Source of the DNA: an uncultured Oscillospiraceae bacterium
GTDB lineage: Bacteria > Bacillota > Clostridia > Oscillospirales > Oscillospiraceae
Direction: 5' to 3'
Length of the DNA stretch: 30,404 nt
Assembly: GCA_910589155.1 (NCBI GenBank)
Contig: CAJURY010000016.1
Location: 1 to 30,404 of the forward strand
Below are positions 23,651 through 30,350 of this stretch, in pieces; the first letter of the stretch is position 1, and each line of letters opens with the position of its first letter. The translations under genes and the position numbers were made by a program. The notes under the pieces were generated by a model that searched no databases, had not been told where the DNA came from, and saw only the letters and a program-made list of their open reading frames with translations.

Positions 23651-24357
23651 AAAAGGAAACACTACTTCGGATTTTGGCGCGGCTGGGTCTAATTGGCCGC
23701 AGCGAGGTGTACTACATCGGCGGCAGCGATATTTTACCGCCGCCTTTGAAACAGACGGAGGAGCAGGGACTTTTAAAGGAGCTGGAGGCCGGAGACGTGG
23801 AAGCCAAACAGAGGCTCATTGAACGGAATCTGCGTCTGGTGGTGTTTATCGCCCGGCGGTTTGAAAATACCGGGGTGGGGATTGAAGATTTGATTTCCAT
23901 CGGCACCATTGGCCTGATCAAAGCGGTAGGTACATATCGCACCGACAAAAACATTAAGCTGGCGACTTATGCTTCCCGGTGCATTGAAAACGAGATTTTG
24001 ATGCACATCCGTAAAATTTCCTCCCAGAAGGCGGAGGTTTCTCTGGACGAACCCATTAACACGGACTATGACGGCAACGAGCTGCTTCTGGCGGATATTC
24101 TGGGCACCGATCAGGACGCAATTGCCAGACCCTTGGAAGATGAGGTAGACCAGCAGGTTTTGCGCCAGGCGCTATCCATTTTGCCGGAGCGGGAGAAAAA
24201 AATTGTGACGCTGCGATTTGGTCTTGGGGGCTGCAAAGAACGCACCCAGAAGGAAGTTGCGGATCTCATGGGCATTTCCCAGTCCTATATTTCCCGGCTG
24301 GAAAAGCGGATTATGCTCCGGCTGCGCCGGGAAATGCTGAAGCAGACCTGCGGCTAG
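23647..24357 (+). CDS. sigE: RNA polymerase sporulation sigma factor, pro-sigma-E
   Basis: An early mother-cell sigma factor. The 236-aa protein has an N-terminal pro-region (about 1-25, including SEVYYIGG where processing is expected), region 2 (NLRLVVFIARRFENTGVGIEDLISIGTIGLIKAV), region 3, and region 4 with LPEREKKIVTLRFGL and the helix-turn-helix KEVADLMGISQSYISRLEKRIMLRL. It is translationally coupled to spoIIGA and followed by its own terminator. Sequence and position both support sigE over other sporulation sigma factors. In B. subtilis sigG follows in the same direction; here it is inverted. Confidence 0.95.
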   Translation: MKKETLLRILARLGLIGRSEVYYIGGSDILPPPLKQTEEQGLLKELEAGDVEAKQRLIERNLRLVVFIARRFENTGVGIEDLISIGTIGLIKAVGTYRTDKNIKLATYASRCIENEILMHIRKISSQKAEVSLDEPINTDYDGNELLLADILGTDQDAIARPLEDEVDQQVLRQALSILPEREKKIVTLRFGLGGCKERTQKEVADLMGISQSYISRLEKRIMLRLRREMLKQTCG

Positions 24358-24361
24358 CTCC

Positions 24362-24415
24362 AACGCGCCTCTATCCGCGCCTGGGCGCGGACAGAGGCGC
24401 GTTTTCGCTGTTTTG
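24362..24415 (+). terminator. Terminator of spoIIGA-sigE
   Basis: A long stem (24362-24380 with 24384-24402, two mismatches) is followed by GTTTTCGCTGTTTT. It starts five bases after the sigE stop and would block read-through towards convergent sigG. The remaining bases to 24571 hold a GC hairpin (24532-24550) without T tract and no gene. Confidence 0.8.
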
Positions 24416-24571
24416 ACGTGCGCTCCCACAGAAACCAATCGCATATGATTCGAAGAACCAAAGCCAAGCAGATTGATAACTGCCCGGGGAATCGCCGCTC
24501 ACACAGCGGAGCAAACGATAACGCGCTGTCGGCGGCGGTTACACCGCCGCACCAGAACCGCACCCTGCGAT

Positions 24572-25351
24572 TCAAGACAGCGCCACGCTTTTGCGAATGG
24601 AGCCGATAGCGCCCTTTTCCAGCCGGGATACCTGCGCCTGAGAAATCCCCACCTGCCCGGCCACTTCCATCTGGGTTTTCCCATCGTAGAACCGCAAGAT
24701 GAGAATTTGCTTTTCCCTGGGAGACAGCGCCTGAAACGCCTCTTTTAACGCAATCCGTTCCAGCCACTGCTCGTCTGTATTCTTAATATCCCGCACCTGA
24801 TCCATCACGGTGAGGGGATCGCCGCCGTCGGAATACACCGGCTCATACAGAGAAACCGGCGCGGACACCGCGTCCATGGCCTGGGCAACTTCCTGCCGGG
24901 TCAGCTCCATACGCTGGGCAATCTCCTCCAAAGACGGCTCCTTGCCCCCCTCGGCCACCATGGCCTCCTTGCACTGCAAGACCCGGTAGGCGGTATCCCG
25001 CAAAGACCGGCTCACCCGGATGGGACTGGAATCCCGCAGATACCGGCGAATCTCCCCGGAAATCATAGGCACCCCATAGGTGGAAAACCGTACGTTTAAA
25101 TCGGGATTGAAATTGGCGATGGCCTTGAGTAGACCAATGCAGCCTACCTGAAACAAATCGTCCGGGTTTTCGCCCCGGTTATCAAACCGCTGGATCACAG
25201 ACAGCACCAATCGAAGATTTCCTTCAATGAGCTTTTCTCTGGCGTCTTCGTCTCCCGCCTTGGTGCGCCGGAGCAGCTCGGTCATTTCCTCGTTGCTGAG
25301 CACCTTAAGCTTAGACGTATTCACGCCGCAGATTTCAACTTTTCCCTGCAT
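24572..25351 (-). CDS. sigG: RNA polymerase sporulation sigma factor sigma-G
   Basis: A late forespore sigma factor of 259 aa. The N-terminus (QGKVEICGVNTSKLKVLSNEE) is a known sigma-G hallmark. Region 2 (NLRLVLSVIQRFDNRGENPDDLFQVGCIGLLKAI), region 3 (RDSSPIRVSRSLRDTAYRV) and region 4 (LSPREKQILILRFYDGKTQMEVAGQVGISQAQVSRLEK) are complete. The ATG at 25351 has CAGGAGG upstream; the frame extends 18 codons further but through the promoter. A forespore-type promoter lies at 25379-25407. It is convergent with sigE, separated by 214 bases with a terminator. Sigma-F is the closest alternative but lacks this N-terminus. Confidence 0.95.
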   Translation of the reverse strand: MQGKVEICGVNTSKLKVLSNEEMTELLRRTKAGDEDAREKLIEGNLRLVLSVIQRFDNRGENPDDLFQVGCIGLLKAIANFNPDLNVRFSTYGVPMISGEIRRYLRDSSPIRVSRSLRDTAYRVLQCKEAMVAEGGKEPSLEEIAQRMELTRQEVAQAMDAVSAPVSLYEPVYSDGGDPLTVMDQVRDIKNTDEQWLERIALKEAFQALSPREKQILILRFYDGKTQMEVAGQVGISQAQVSRLEKGAIGSIRKSVALS

Positions 25352-25378
25352 ATCTAGCCTCCTGGAAATTCCTAAAAG

Positions 25379-25407
25379 CAGTATTTCCCAAAGCAGCCGT
25401 TTCATAC
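25379..25407 (-). promoter_or_regulatory. Sigma-F/sigma-G type promoter of sigG
   Basis: On the minus strand, -35 GTATG (25403-25407), a 14-base spacer and -10 GGAAATACTG (25379-25388). The -10 matches the sigma-F consensus GGnnAnAnTR at every fixed position. The spacer is one base shorter than the one before gpr. Confidence 0.65.
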
Positions 25408-25616
25408 ATCGCAGGCTTTCGTCCCACCCAGAAAAATTTGTTGCTTCCTACAAAAAATTTTTCTTGACAAAGGATTTTCCCAAGTTTTTTCCAGAGAGAT
25501 TTTAGAAAAAACGACGATTTTCCAACATTTCTAACTTTCTTTGCAAAGACCTCCAAGCGCATAATTTCCGCAAAATACAGTGTATTCTCCCATTATACAG
25601 CCTTCCATGCAGAAAG

Positions 25617-25722
25617 TTTTCCACAGCCTATTTTCGTAAGAATTCTGTAACTTATGGGTTTGCGCAAAGGTTTTGCACATTATCCACAGCTTTTTCCACA
25701 ACTGTTCACAAGGTTTTCCACC
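25617..25722 (+). promoter_or_regulatory. Cluster of DnaA-box-like sites between gpr and sigG
   Basis: Read on the plus strand: TTTTCCACA (25617-25625), perfect consensus TTATCCACA (25680-25688), TTTTCCACA (25692-25700), and weaker CTGTTCACA (25702-25710) and TTTTCCACC (25714-25722), all in one orientation. The rest of the gap (25352-25762) contains the sigG promoter, an AT-rich inverted repeat (25431-25443 with 25451-25463, 12 of 13 pairs) and a lone TATAAT on the minus strand near 25593. No gene is seen. Confidence 0.45.
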
Positions 25723-25762
25723 GGCTGTGCATACAGTCCGCTTTACATAAATTTCTGCGCCT

Positions 25763-26593
25763 TTATTCGACAAATTGTGCAATTTCTTCAGCAGACCAAC
25801 CGGGAAACAGCGCGCCGTTGATTCCTGTAAAAATTGCTCTTGACAAACGCCGTGCCTGCACGTCAATGTCTCTGGGCGTGACCAGCAGCGGCGCTTGTCC
25901 TTTCTCCGCCGCGTCCACCACCGTGGGTACGCCAACGGCTACCACAGGCACGCCAAGGCTCTCCGGGGAAAAAGCCGCCCGGCTGTTGCCCACGCCGGAG
26001 CCGGGCACAATCCCCACGTCTGTTAGCTGCACCGAGCGGCACAGCCGCGCCGGACTGCCCGCCGCCAGCGCGTCCACCACAATCACCCTGTCCGGTTGAA
26101 TGCGCTCCACCACGCTGCGGACAACTTCAGCGCTTTCTACCCCTGTCATCCCCAAAACCCCGGGGCGCAGAGCGCTAACCGACCGCATACCGGCAAAAAA
26201 CTGGGGCAAGCTCTGCCGCAAATGCCGCGTCACCAGCACGCCGTCCGCCGTCATTGGACCAATGGCGTCCGGGGTCATGGCGCGGTTGCCCAGCCCCACC
26301 ACCAGCACGCTGTCCGTTTCCTTCCATTGCAGCAGCATGGAAAGCTTTTTTGCCAGCAGATCGGTAAACGCCTCGTTCGCTCTGCCGTCTTCTGGCAGAT
26401 TCAGCGTCAAATAGCGTCCTACGGGCTTTCCCAGCGCCTTTGCGCCTTCCGCCGATGTAATTTCTACTGTTTCCAGCGCAATCCCGTTTTCTTCCTCCTG
26501 TCGGGCGATTACCCCGGAGAGCTTCGTGGTTTTTCCCGCGCTCTGCCGCCAAAGGCTATGGGCTTCCGCCGCTAAATCCGTTCTGATTCCCAT
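25763..26593 (-). CDS. gpr: Germination protease (spore protease GPR)
   Basis: A forespore protease that degrades small acid-soluble proteins when spores germinate. The 276-aa protein starts MGIRTDLAAEA, the conserved block around the maturation site, and continues with VLVVGLGNRAMTPDAIGP, GVLGMTGVES, VIVVDALAAGS, and GIVPGSGVGNSR. The pro-sequence is very short compared with the Bacillus enzyme, since IRTDLA lies at residues 3-8. ATG 26593 (GAGG eight bases upstream) is preferred to GTG 26602, which overlaps that site. A forespore-type promoter lies just upstream. It is divergent from rpsT; these two genes are also neighbours in B. subtilis. Confidence 0.95.
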   Translation of the reverse strand: MGIRTDLAAEAHSLWRQSAGKTTKLSGVIARQEEENGIALETVEITSAEGAKALGKPVGRYLTLNLPEDGRANEAFTDLLAKKLSMLLQWKETDSVLVVGLGNRAMTPDAIGPMTADGVLVTRHLRQSLPQFFAGMRSVSALRPGVLGMTGVESAEVVRSVVERIQPDRVIVVDALAAGSPARLCRSVQLTDVGIVPGSGVGNSRAAFSPESLGVPVVAVGVPTVVDAAEKGQAPLLVTPRDIDVQARRLSRAIFTGINGALFPGWSAEEIAQFVE

Positions 26594-26610
26594 TTTCTTC
26601 ACCTCATAGC

Positions 26611-26640
26611 CATTTTCCCCAGCGCGCAGCCTCCATATGC
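26611..26640 (-). promoter_or_regulatory. Sigma-F/sigma-G promoter of gpr
   Basis: On the minus strand, -35 GCATA (26636-26640), a 15-base spacer and -10 GGGGAAAATG (26611-26620). Both elements fit the forespore consensus (GyATA, GGnnAnAnTR) at every fixed position, 17 bases before the ATG. Confidence 0.85.
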
Positions 26641-26671
26641 AGAAATTCGAGAAATTTTCTGAAATTTACTA

Positions 26672-26700
26672 TTGATTTTATAGAAATATTACGCTATAAT
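26672..26700 (+). promoter_or_regulatory. Sigma-A promoter of rpsT
   Basis: TTGATT (26672-26677), 17 bases, perfect TATAAT (26695-26700), 63 bases before the rpsT start. Confidence 0.85.
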
Positions 26701-26763
26701 AGATTTCTGCGTAGGGTTAAATTGGAATTTAGCCTTTGAGTCAAGATTGAGGAGGTGTGATCC

Positions 26764-27027
26764 GTGCCCAATATCAAGTCCGCGAAGAAAAGAGTCGAGC
26801 TGGCCAAGGCTGCTAACGAGAAGAACAAGGCCAACAAGTCCGAGCTGAAGACCATTGTAAAGAAGTTCGAGGCCGCTGTTGCCACTGGCAGCAAGGAGCA
26901 GGCCGCCGCTGCTTACACAACCGCCGTCAAGTTTGTTGACAAGGCTGTGAAGAAGGGGATTCTGCACAAGAACACTGCTGCCCGCAAAAAGAGCAGCATG
27001 ACCCTGAAGCTGAACAAGCTGGCCTGA
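26764..27027 (+). CDS. rpsT: 30S ribosomal protein S20
   Basis: A small-subunit protein that binds 16S rRNA. The 87-aa, Lys/Ala-rich sequence starts MPNIKSAKKRVELAK and contains NKSELKTIVKKFEAA, DKAVKKGILHKNTAARKKS and the usual LNKLA end. The start is GTG at 26764 with GGAGGTG seven bases upstream. It is transcribed alone, with its own promoter and terminator. Codon use is strongly biased, as expected for a highly expressed gene. Confidence 0.97.
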   Translation: MPNIKSAKKRVELAKAANEKNKANKSELKTIVKKFEAAVATGSKEQAAAAYTTAVKFVDKAVKKGILHKNTAARKKSSMTLKLNKLA

Positions 27028-27045
27028 GATTTCTTTTGAAAATAT

Positions 27046-27082
27046 CTCCTTCCCCCCTTTTGGGCGAAGGAGTTTTTTCTTT
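27046..27082 (+). terminator. Terminator of rpsT
   Basis: A stem CTCCTTC...GAAGGAG with an inner CCC/GGG (27046-27056 with 27062-27072, one mismatch) is followed by TTTTTTCTTTTTT. Confidence 0.9.
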
Positions 27083-27089
27083 TTTATAT

Positions 27090-27126
27090 GAAAATTCCCC
27101 GGATGACACCGCCATCATCCGGGGAA
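27090..27126 (-). terminator. Terminator of the HxlR-type regulator gene
   Basis: A perfect 12-bp stem (27095-27106 with 27115-27126) with an 8-base loop is followed by TTTTCAT on the minus strand, 20 bases after the stop of the regulator gene. Confidence 0.8.
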
Positions 27127-27145
27127 AGCTGTTTATACCTGTATG

Positions 27146-27496
27146 CTATGTTTCACCCAATCTGTTTTCTTCGCCCCAGACGCAAAGCTGGTCGAGCACT
27201 TTCATTAAAGATTTCCCCCGCTCATTCAGGGAATACTCCACCTTAGGCGGAATTTGCGGGAATTCTTTTCGAGAAATCAGGCCGTCTCGTTCCAGTTCCT
27301 TTAAATTCAGACTCAGGGTTTTATCTGATACTGTTTTCAAATACCGGCGCATCTCGTTAAATCGTACCGTTTCAAATTCCATGAGGCAATACAAAATGAC
27401 CATCTTATATTTGCCGCTGATCAGCGACAGCGTATAGCTGAAGCCCGTTTCTTCAAAATTGGCGTTCTCGATGTAGTTTTGAATCAAACATTTCAC
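27146..27496 (-). CDS. HxlR-family winged-helix transcriptional regulator
   Basis: A 116-aa regulator of the HxlR family. The core runs LSLISGKYKMVILYCLMEFETVRFNEMRRYLKTVSDKTLSLNLKELERDGLI, then the wing residues PPKVEYSLNERGKSLMKVL. Most HxlR proteins repress a neighbouring redox gene and respond to electrophiles or oxidants through cysteines. This one has a Cys at position 3, one in the core and one near the end (LCVWG). It is divergent from a flavodoxin-fold oxidoreductase, and a palindromic site (27508-27541) sits in the shared gap. The ATG at 27496 has GAAAG upstream only. Confidence 0.9.
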   Translation of the reverse strand: MKCLIQNYIENANFEETGFSYTLSLISGKYKMVILYCLMEFETVRFNEMRRYLKTVSDKTLSLNLKELERDGLISRKEFPQIPPKVEYSLNERGKSLMKVLDQLCVWGEENRLGET

Positions 27497-27507
27497 TTTC
27501 TTTCAAG

Positions 27508-27561
27508 ATAGTACCTTACATAAATGTGGGTACTTTACTATTTTTTTATCCATGCTATAAT
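27508..27561 (+). promoter_or_regulatory. Oxidoreductase promoter with probable HxlR operator
   Basis: An extended -10 TGC-TATAAT (27556-27561) has a weak -35 near 27534-27540. Overlapping and upstream of it is an inverted repeat with perfect 6-bp arms, AGTACC (27510-27515) and GGTACT (27529-27534), set 13 bases apart. Binding there would block both divergent promoters. The operator role is inferred. Confidence 0.55.
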
Positions 27562-27613
27562 CATAGCAGTTCCTTTAAAATCTGTCAATGAAATTGGAAA
27601 GGAAGTTGCAACG

Positions 27614-28159
27614 ATGTCGAAAAAAATTGTAATTTTAAACGGAAGCCCCCGGGCAAAGGGCAATACTGCCGCGCTGATTCAGGCTTTTGCAGAGGGCGCA
27701 GAGGCAGCCGGTCATGAAGTCACCCGCTTTGACCTGCAAAAAATGAATATCCATCCCTGCTTTGGATGCTGCGCCGGCGGTAAGAACCCAGAAAGCCCCT
27801 GTGTACAAAAAGACGACATGCAGATAATCTATCCTGCATATAAACAGGCGGACGTGGTTTGTCTGGCGTCTCCTCTGTATTACTGGAGCATCAGCGGCCA
27901 ACTGAAATGCGCCTTTGACCGGCTGTTTGCCGTGGCTGAGTGCAATGCCGGTTACAAAAACCCAGAAAAAGACTGCACCTTGCTGATGGCGGCGGAGGGC
28001 AACGGCTTTGAGGAAACTGCGTACTGGTATGACAATCTGATGAAACACCTTGGCTGGACTGACAGAGGCAAGGTGCTGTGCGGCGACGTATTCGGCATTG
28101 GAGACATTGCCGGCAATCCAAAGCTGCAAGAGGCCTATGAACTGGGGAAATCCCTTTAA
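27614..28159 (+). CDS. Flavodoxin-fold NAD(P)H-dependent oxidoreductase
   Basis: A 181-aa FMN-binding protein. The FMN phosphate loop is VILNGSPRAKGNTAAL (about 5-20). The HPCFGCCAGGKNPESPC segment has four cysteines, typical of iron-sulfur flavoprotein-like reductases, though a cluster is not certain. SPLYYWSISGQLKCAFDRLF is the second flavin contact. Family members reduce quinones, nitro compounds or other small acceptors. The ATG at 27614 (GGAAG eight bases upstream) is chosen because it starts the first beta strand. The divergent HxlR gene suggests induction by a reactive compound. The substrate is unknown. Confidence 0.88.
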   Translation: MSKKIVILNGSPRAKGNTAALIQAFAEGAEAAGHEVTRFDLQKMNIHPCFGCCAGGKNPESPCVQKDDMQIIYPAYKQADVVCLASPLYYWSISGQLKCAFDRLFAVAECNAGYKNPEKDCTLLMAAEGNGFEETAYWYDNLMKHLGWTDRGKVLCGDVFGIGDIAGNPKLQEAYELGKSL

Positions 28160-28173
28160 AAAACGGTCTTCTC

Positions 28174-28202
28174 TTTACAATGGTGTCGGAATATGCTATA
28201 AT
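28174..28202 (+). promoter_or_regulatory. Sigma-A promoter of the gtrA-like gene
   Basis: TTTACA (28174-28179), 17 bases, extended -10 TGC-TATAAT (28197-28202), 38 bases before the start codon. Confidence 0.8.
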
Positions 28203-28239
28203 CATACATATTTTTATGAATTCATGGCAAGGAGGCACT

Positions 28240-28671
28240 ATGAAAAAGCTGCTGAATCTGATTGATATAAAGCTGCTGAAATTTATTTTAGTAGGCGCGC
28301 TGAATACCCTGATCGGCTCGGCGATTATGTTTGGATTGTACAATCTGGCGCATTGCAGCTATTGGGGGTCTTCCGCCGCGAATTACATTATTACCAGCGT
28401 AATCAGTTACTTTTTAAATAAGTATTTTACGTTTCAGGATCACGAACGGGGCTTCAAGCCTGCGTTGCGCTTCGCCATTAACGTCGCGGTTTGCTTTGTG
28501 CTGGCCTACGGCATCGCGGAACCCTTGTGCCGCTGGCTGCTTTCCAGCGCCTCTGAAAAACTGCGGGACAATGTATCCATGCTGGTGGGCATGTGCCTGT
28601 TTTCCGGCTTCAATTATATCGGCCAGCGGCTCTTTACCTTTAAAAACACAGAAGAGAAATCTGAATCCTAA
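28240..28671 (+). CDS. GtrA-like family membrane protein
   Basis: A 143-aa protein with four membrane helices (about 13-33, 42-60, 73-95, 110-130). The family signatures are KFILVGALNTLIG at the start and SYFLNKYFTFQ in the middle; the end repeats the NYIGQRLFTF pattern. GtrA-type proteins are thought to move polyprenyl-linked sugars across the membrane for cell-surface glycan modification. No glycosyltransferase partner is next to it, so its pathway is open. The ATG at 28240 has AAGGAGG at ideal spacing. It is a single-gene unit with its own promoter and terminator. Confidence 0.9.
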   Translation: MKKLLNLIDIKLLKFILVGALNTLIGSAIMFGLYNLAHCSYWGSSAANYIITSVISYFLNKYFTFQDHERGFKPALRFAINVAVCFVLAYGIAEPLCRWLLSSASEKLRDNVSMLVGMCLFSGFNYIGQRLFTFKNTEEKSES

Positions 28672-28714
28672 AATAACCCCGGCCGCGGCATCGCCGCGGC
28701 CGGGGTTATTTTAT
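28671..28714. terminator. Bidirectional terminator between gtrA-like and GH20 genes
   Basis: An almost perfect palindrome: AAATAACCCC plus GGCCGCGGC (28671-28689) pairs with 28693-28712 across a three-base loop. Both strands end in a T-rich tail, serving both convergent genes. It overlaps the last bases of the GH20 gene. Confidence 0.9.
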
Positions 28715-30249
28715 TCTGCCAGCGCCCCTTCCGGGGTGAAGCCCCCGGGGACAAGGCCAAGCCTTTCCACATCGGCTGTAAAAGCTTCCAAGCTTCGCGT
28801 ATCGCCACCGTTCCACATTTTGCTCCCCATTGCGCGCATACAAAGATAAATCCCCGCCGCAATGGTTTTTGCGTCCTCAAAATTGGGCTGGTCGCACCAG
28901 ATGGCAAAACAGGAGCCGTAGTCGTTGGGCACTGTTTCCGTTTCGCCGTTTGTCAGCTTGTGAAACACGTTGTTGGAAAAGCGCAAACATTTTTCCACAG
29001 TGGTGGATTCGTTTTTGCCCACGATATAATAGCAATCCCGATACACGTTCACCAGCTTCATACCCTTGTTTGCCAAGGTGGAGGGATCCGCCGTTACATA
29101 GCCCTCCCAGCCCCCGGACCAGTACTGGCACGCGATGTCTTTGTCCAGTTGGTAAGCTTCGGTATCGACATCATTTTCATAATAGCATCCGTCGTTCCAC
29201 ATTCTGGGTGACATGCCATAACGTTTTACCAGCGCAGCCGTTTGGTTCATATAGGCGATAAATGTGCCGTAAAAGCCGTTGTGATACAAATAGCCGATGC
29301 CCTCGCTTTTGTGTAGCTCGTTTGCCACCTCGTCTGCGCCAATGTCGAAAAACCGACAGCCTTTGCCTGCAAAGTACGCCGCGTACTTTGCCAGAAGGCC
29401 ATGGATAAAGGAAACCGCCGCTTCATCAGCAAAAGCCAGCGCCGTTTCCGAAACGCCCTCCGGGTCTTTCCAGCGGTAATCCTTGCCGGTATTGACCCGC
29501 ATTCGTTCCAAAATCTGGCGCATATGTCCCGGCGTATTCATCCCTGGTACGATTTCCACGCCGCAGGCGTTGGCCGTTTCAAAAATCTTATCCATATCCG
29601 ACTGGGTCAGAAAATCGTCGTTTTCGTAACCTTCCAGCTTTTCGTTGCCGCCAATTAGGAAACCGTAGTCCACGCCGTCTACCGTCATATCATCCAAGCG
29701 GAAGCGGAAGCCCTCGTCGTTGGTCAGGTCAAGCTCCAGTTGATTGTATTTCAGCATGGACATTTCCCGGAGCAGCGCTTCGATCCACCCAACGCCGAAA
29801 TATTTTCTGCCGTTATCCAAATGTACGATTCGATAACGTACATCAGGAAAATCCACAATTTTGCCCTGCTGCAACGCGCCGTTTCCGGCGATCAAAAGCT
29901 GCAAAACCGTCGTCAAAGCGTACTGCACCCCAGGCGCAGCCTGCGCAGTGATTTGGACTCGGTCGGAAATATCAATTTCATAGGCCTGATCTTTATCCGC
30001 GCCTGCTTGCGCCGGCGCGCTCTGCCGGATGATAATATCGCCAGGCTGGCTCTCCTGCCCAGTGCAAACAGGCAAGGAACCCCAGCCCTTGGCCGCAAAC
30101 AGATTTCCCATAAAACGCAAAACGCAATCCATGGCCGGGGTACATTGTCCTGCATAAACAATTTTGCTTTGCGGCAGGAGGGAATACACACCAGCGTTTG
30201 CAGTATAGCACTGCACCGCAGGTATTGCTTGATTTTGATAAGCAGTCAT
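28711..30249 (-). CDS. Glycoside hydrolase family 20 beta-N-acetylhexosaminidase-like enzyme
   Basis: A 512-aa enzyme expected to remove terminal N-acetylhexosamine (or lacto-N-biose) from glycans. The N-terminal 130 residues match the small alpha/beta domain that precedes GH20 barrels (TAQAAPGVQYALTTVLQL). The barrel has DVRYRIVHLDNGR, the His of PGMNTPGHM and the catalytic Asp-Glu pair in FFDIGADEVAN. The late Trp positions in QYWSGGW and FAIWCDQPNF are typical substrate-pocket residues. There is no signal peptide, so it acts in the cytoplasm on imported oligosaccharides. The ATG at 30249 has GGGAGA upstream. Exact specificity cannot be told from sequence. Confidence 0.9.
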   Translation of the reverse strand: MTAYQNQAIPAVQCYTANAGVYSLLPQSKIVYAGQCTPAMDCVLRFMGNLFAAKGWGSLPVCTGQESQPGDIIIRQSAPAQAGADKDQAYEIDISDRVQITAQAAPGVQYALTTVLQLLIAGNGALQQGKIVDFPDVRYRIVHLDNGRKYFGVGWIEALLREMSMLKYNQLELDLTNDEGFRFRLDDMTVDGVDYGFLIGGNEKLEGYENDDFLTQSDMDKIFETANACGVEIVPGMNTPGHMRQILERMRVNTGKDYRWKDPEGVSETALAFADEAAVSFIHGLLAKYAAYFAGKGCRFFDIGADEVANELHKSEGIGYLYHNGFYGTFIAYMNQTAALVKRYGMSPRMWNDGCYYENDVDTEAYQLDKDIACQYWSGGWEGYVTADPSTLANKGMKLVNVYRDCYYIVGKNESTTVEKCLRFSNNVFHKLTNGETETVPNDYGSCFAIWCDQPNFEDAKTIAAGIYLCMRAMGSKMWNGGDTRSLEAFTADVERLGLVPGGFTPEGALAE

Positions 30250-30269
30250 AAAATATCTCCCATTAGATT

Positions 30270-30308
30270 TTTGTAAAAAGCGGGCCAGGACATATGTCCT
30301 GGCCCGCC
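30270..30308 (-). terminator. Terminator of the partial gene at the right edge
   Basis: A perfect 28-base palindrome (30280-30307) is followed by TTTTTAC on the minus strand. It lies between the partial gene and the GH20 start, so GH20 probably has its own promoter or depends on read-through. Confidence 0.85.
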
Positions 30309-30350
30309 GTGATTACCAGAAACGCTTATGCATTTCTATTTTGCGTTAGC

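Noticed and set aside
24358..24571. A possible small RNA in the sigE-sigG gap because of its GC hairpin at 24532-24550.
   Set aside because: There is no promoter in front of it and no T tract behind it; it is more simply part of the sigG 3' end.
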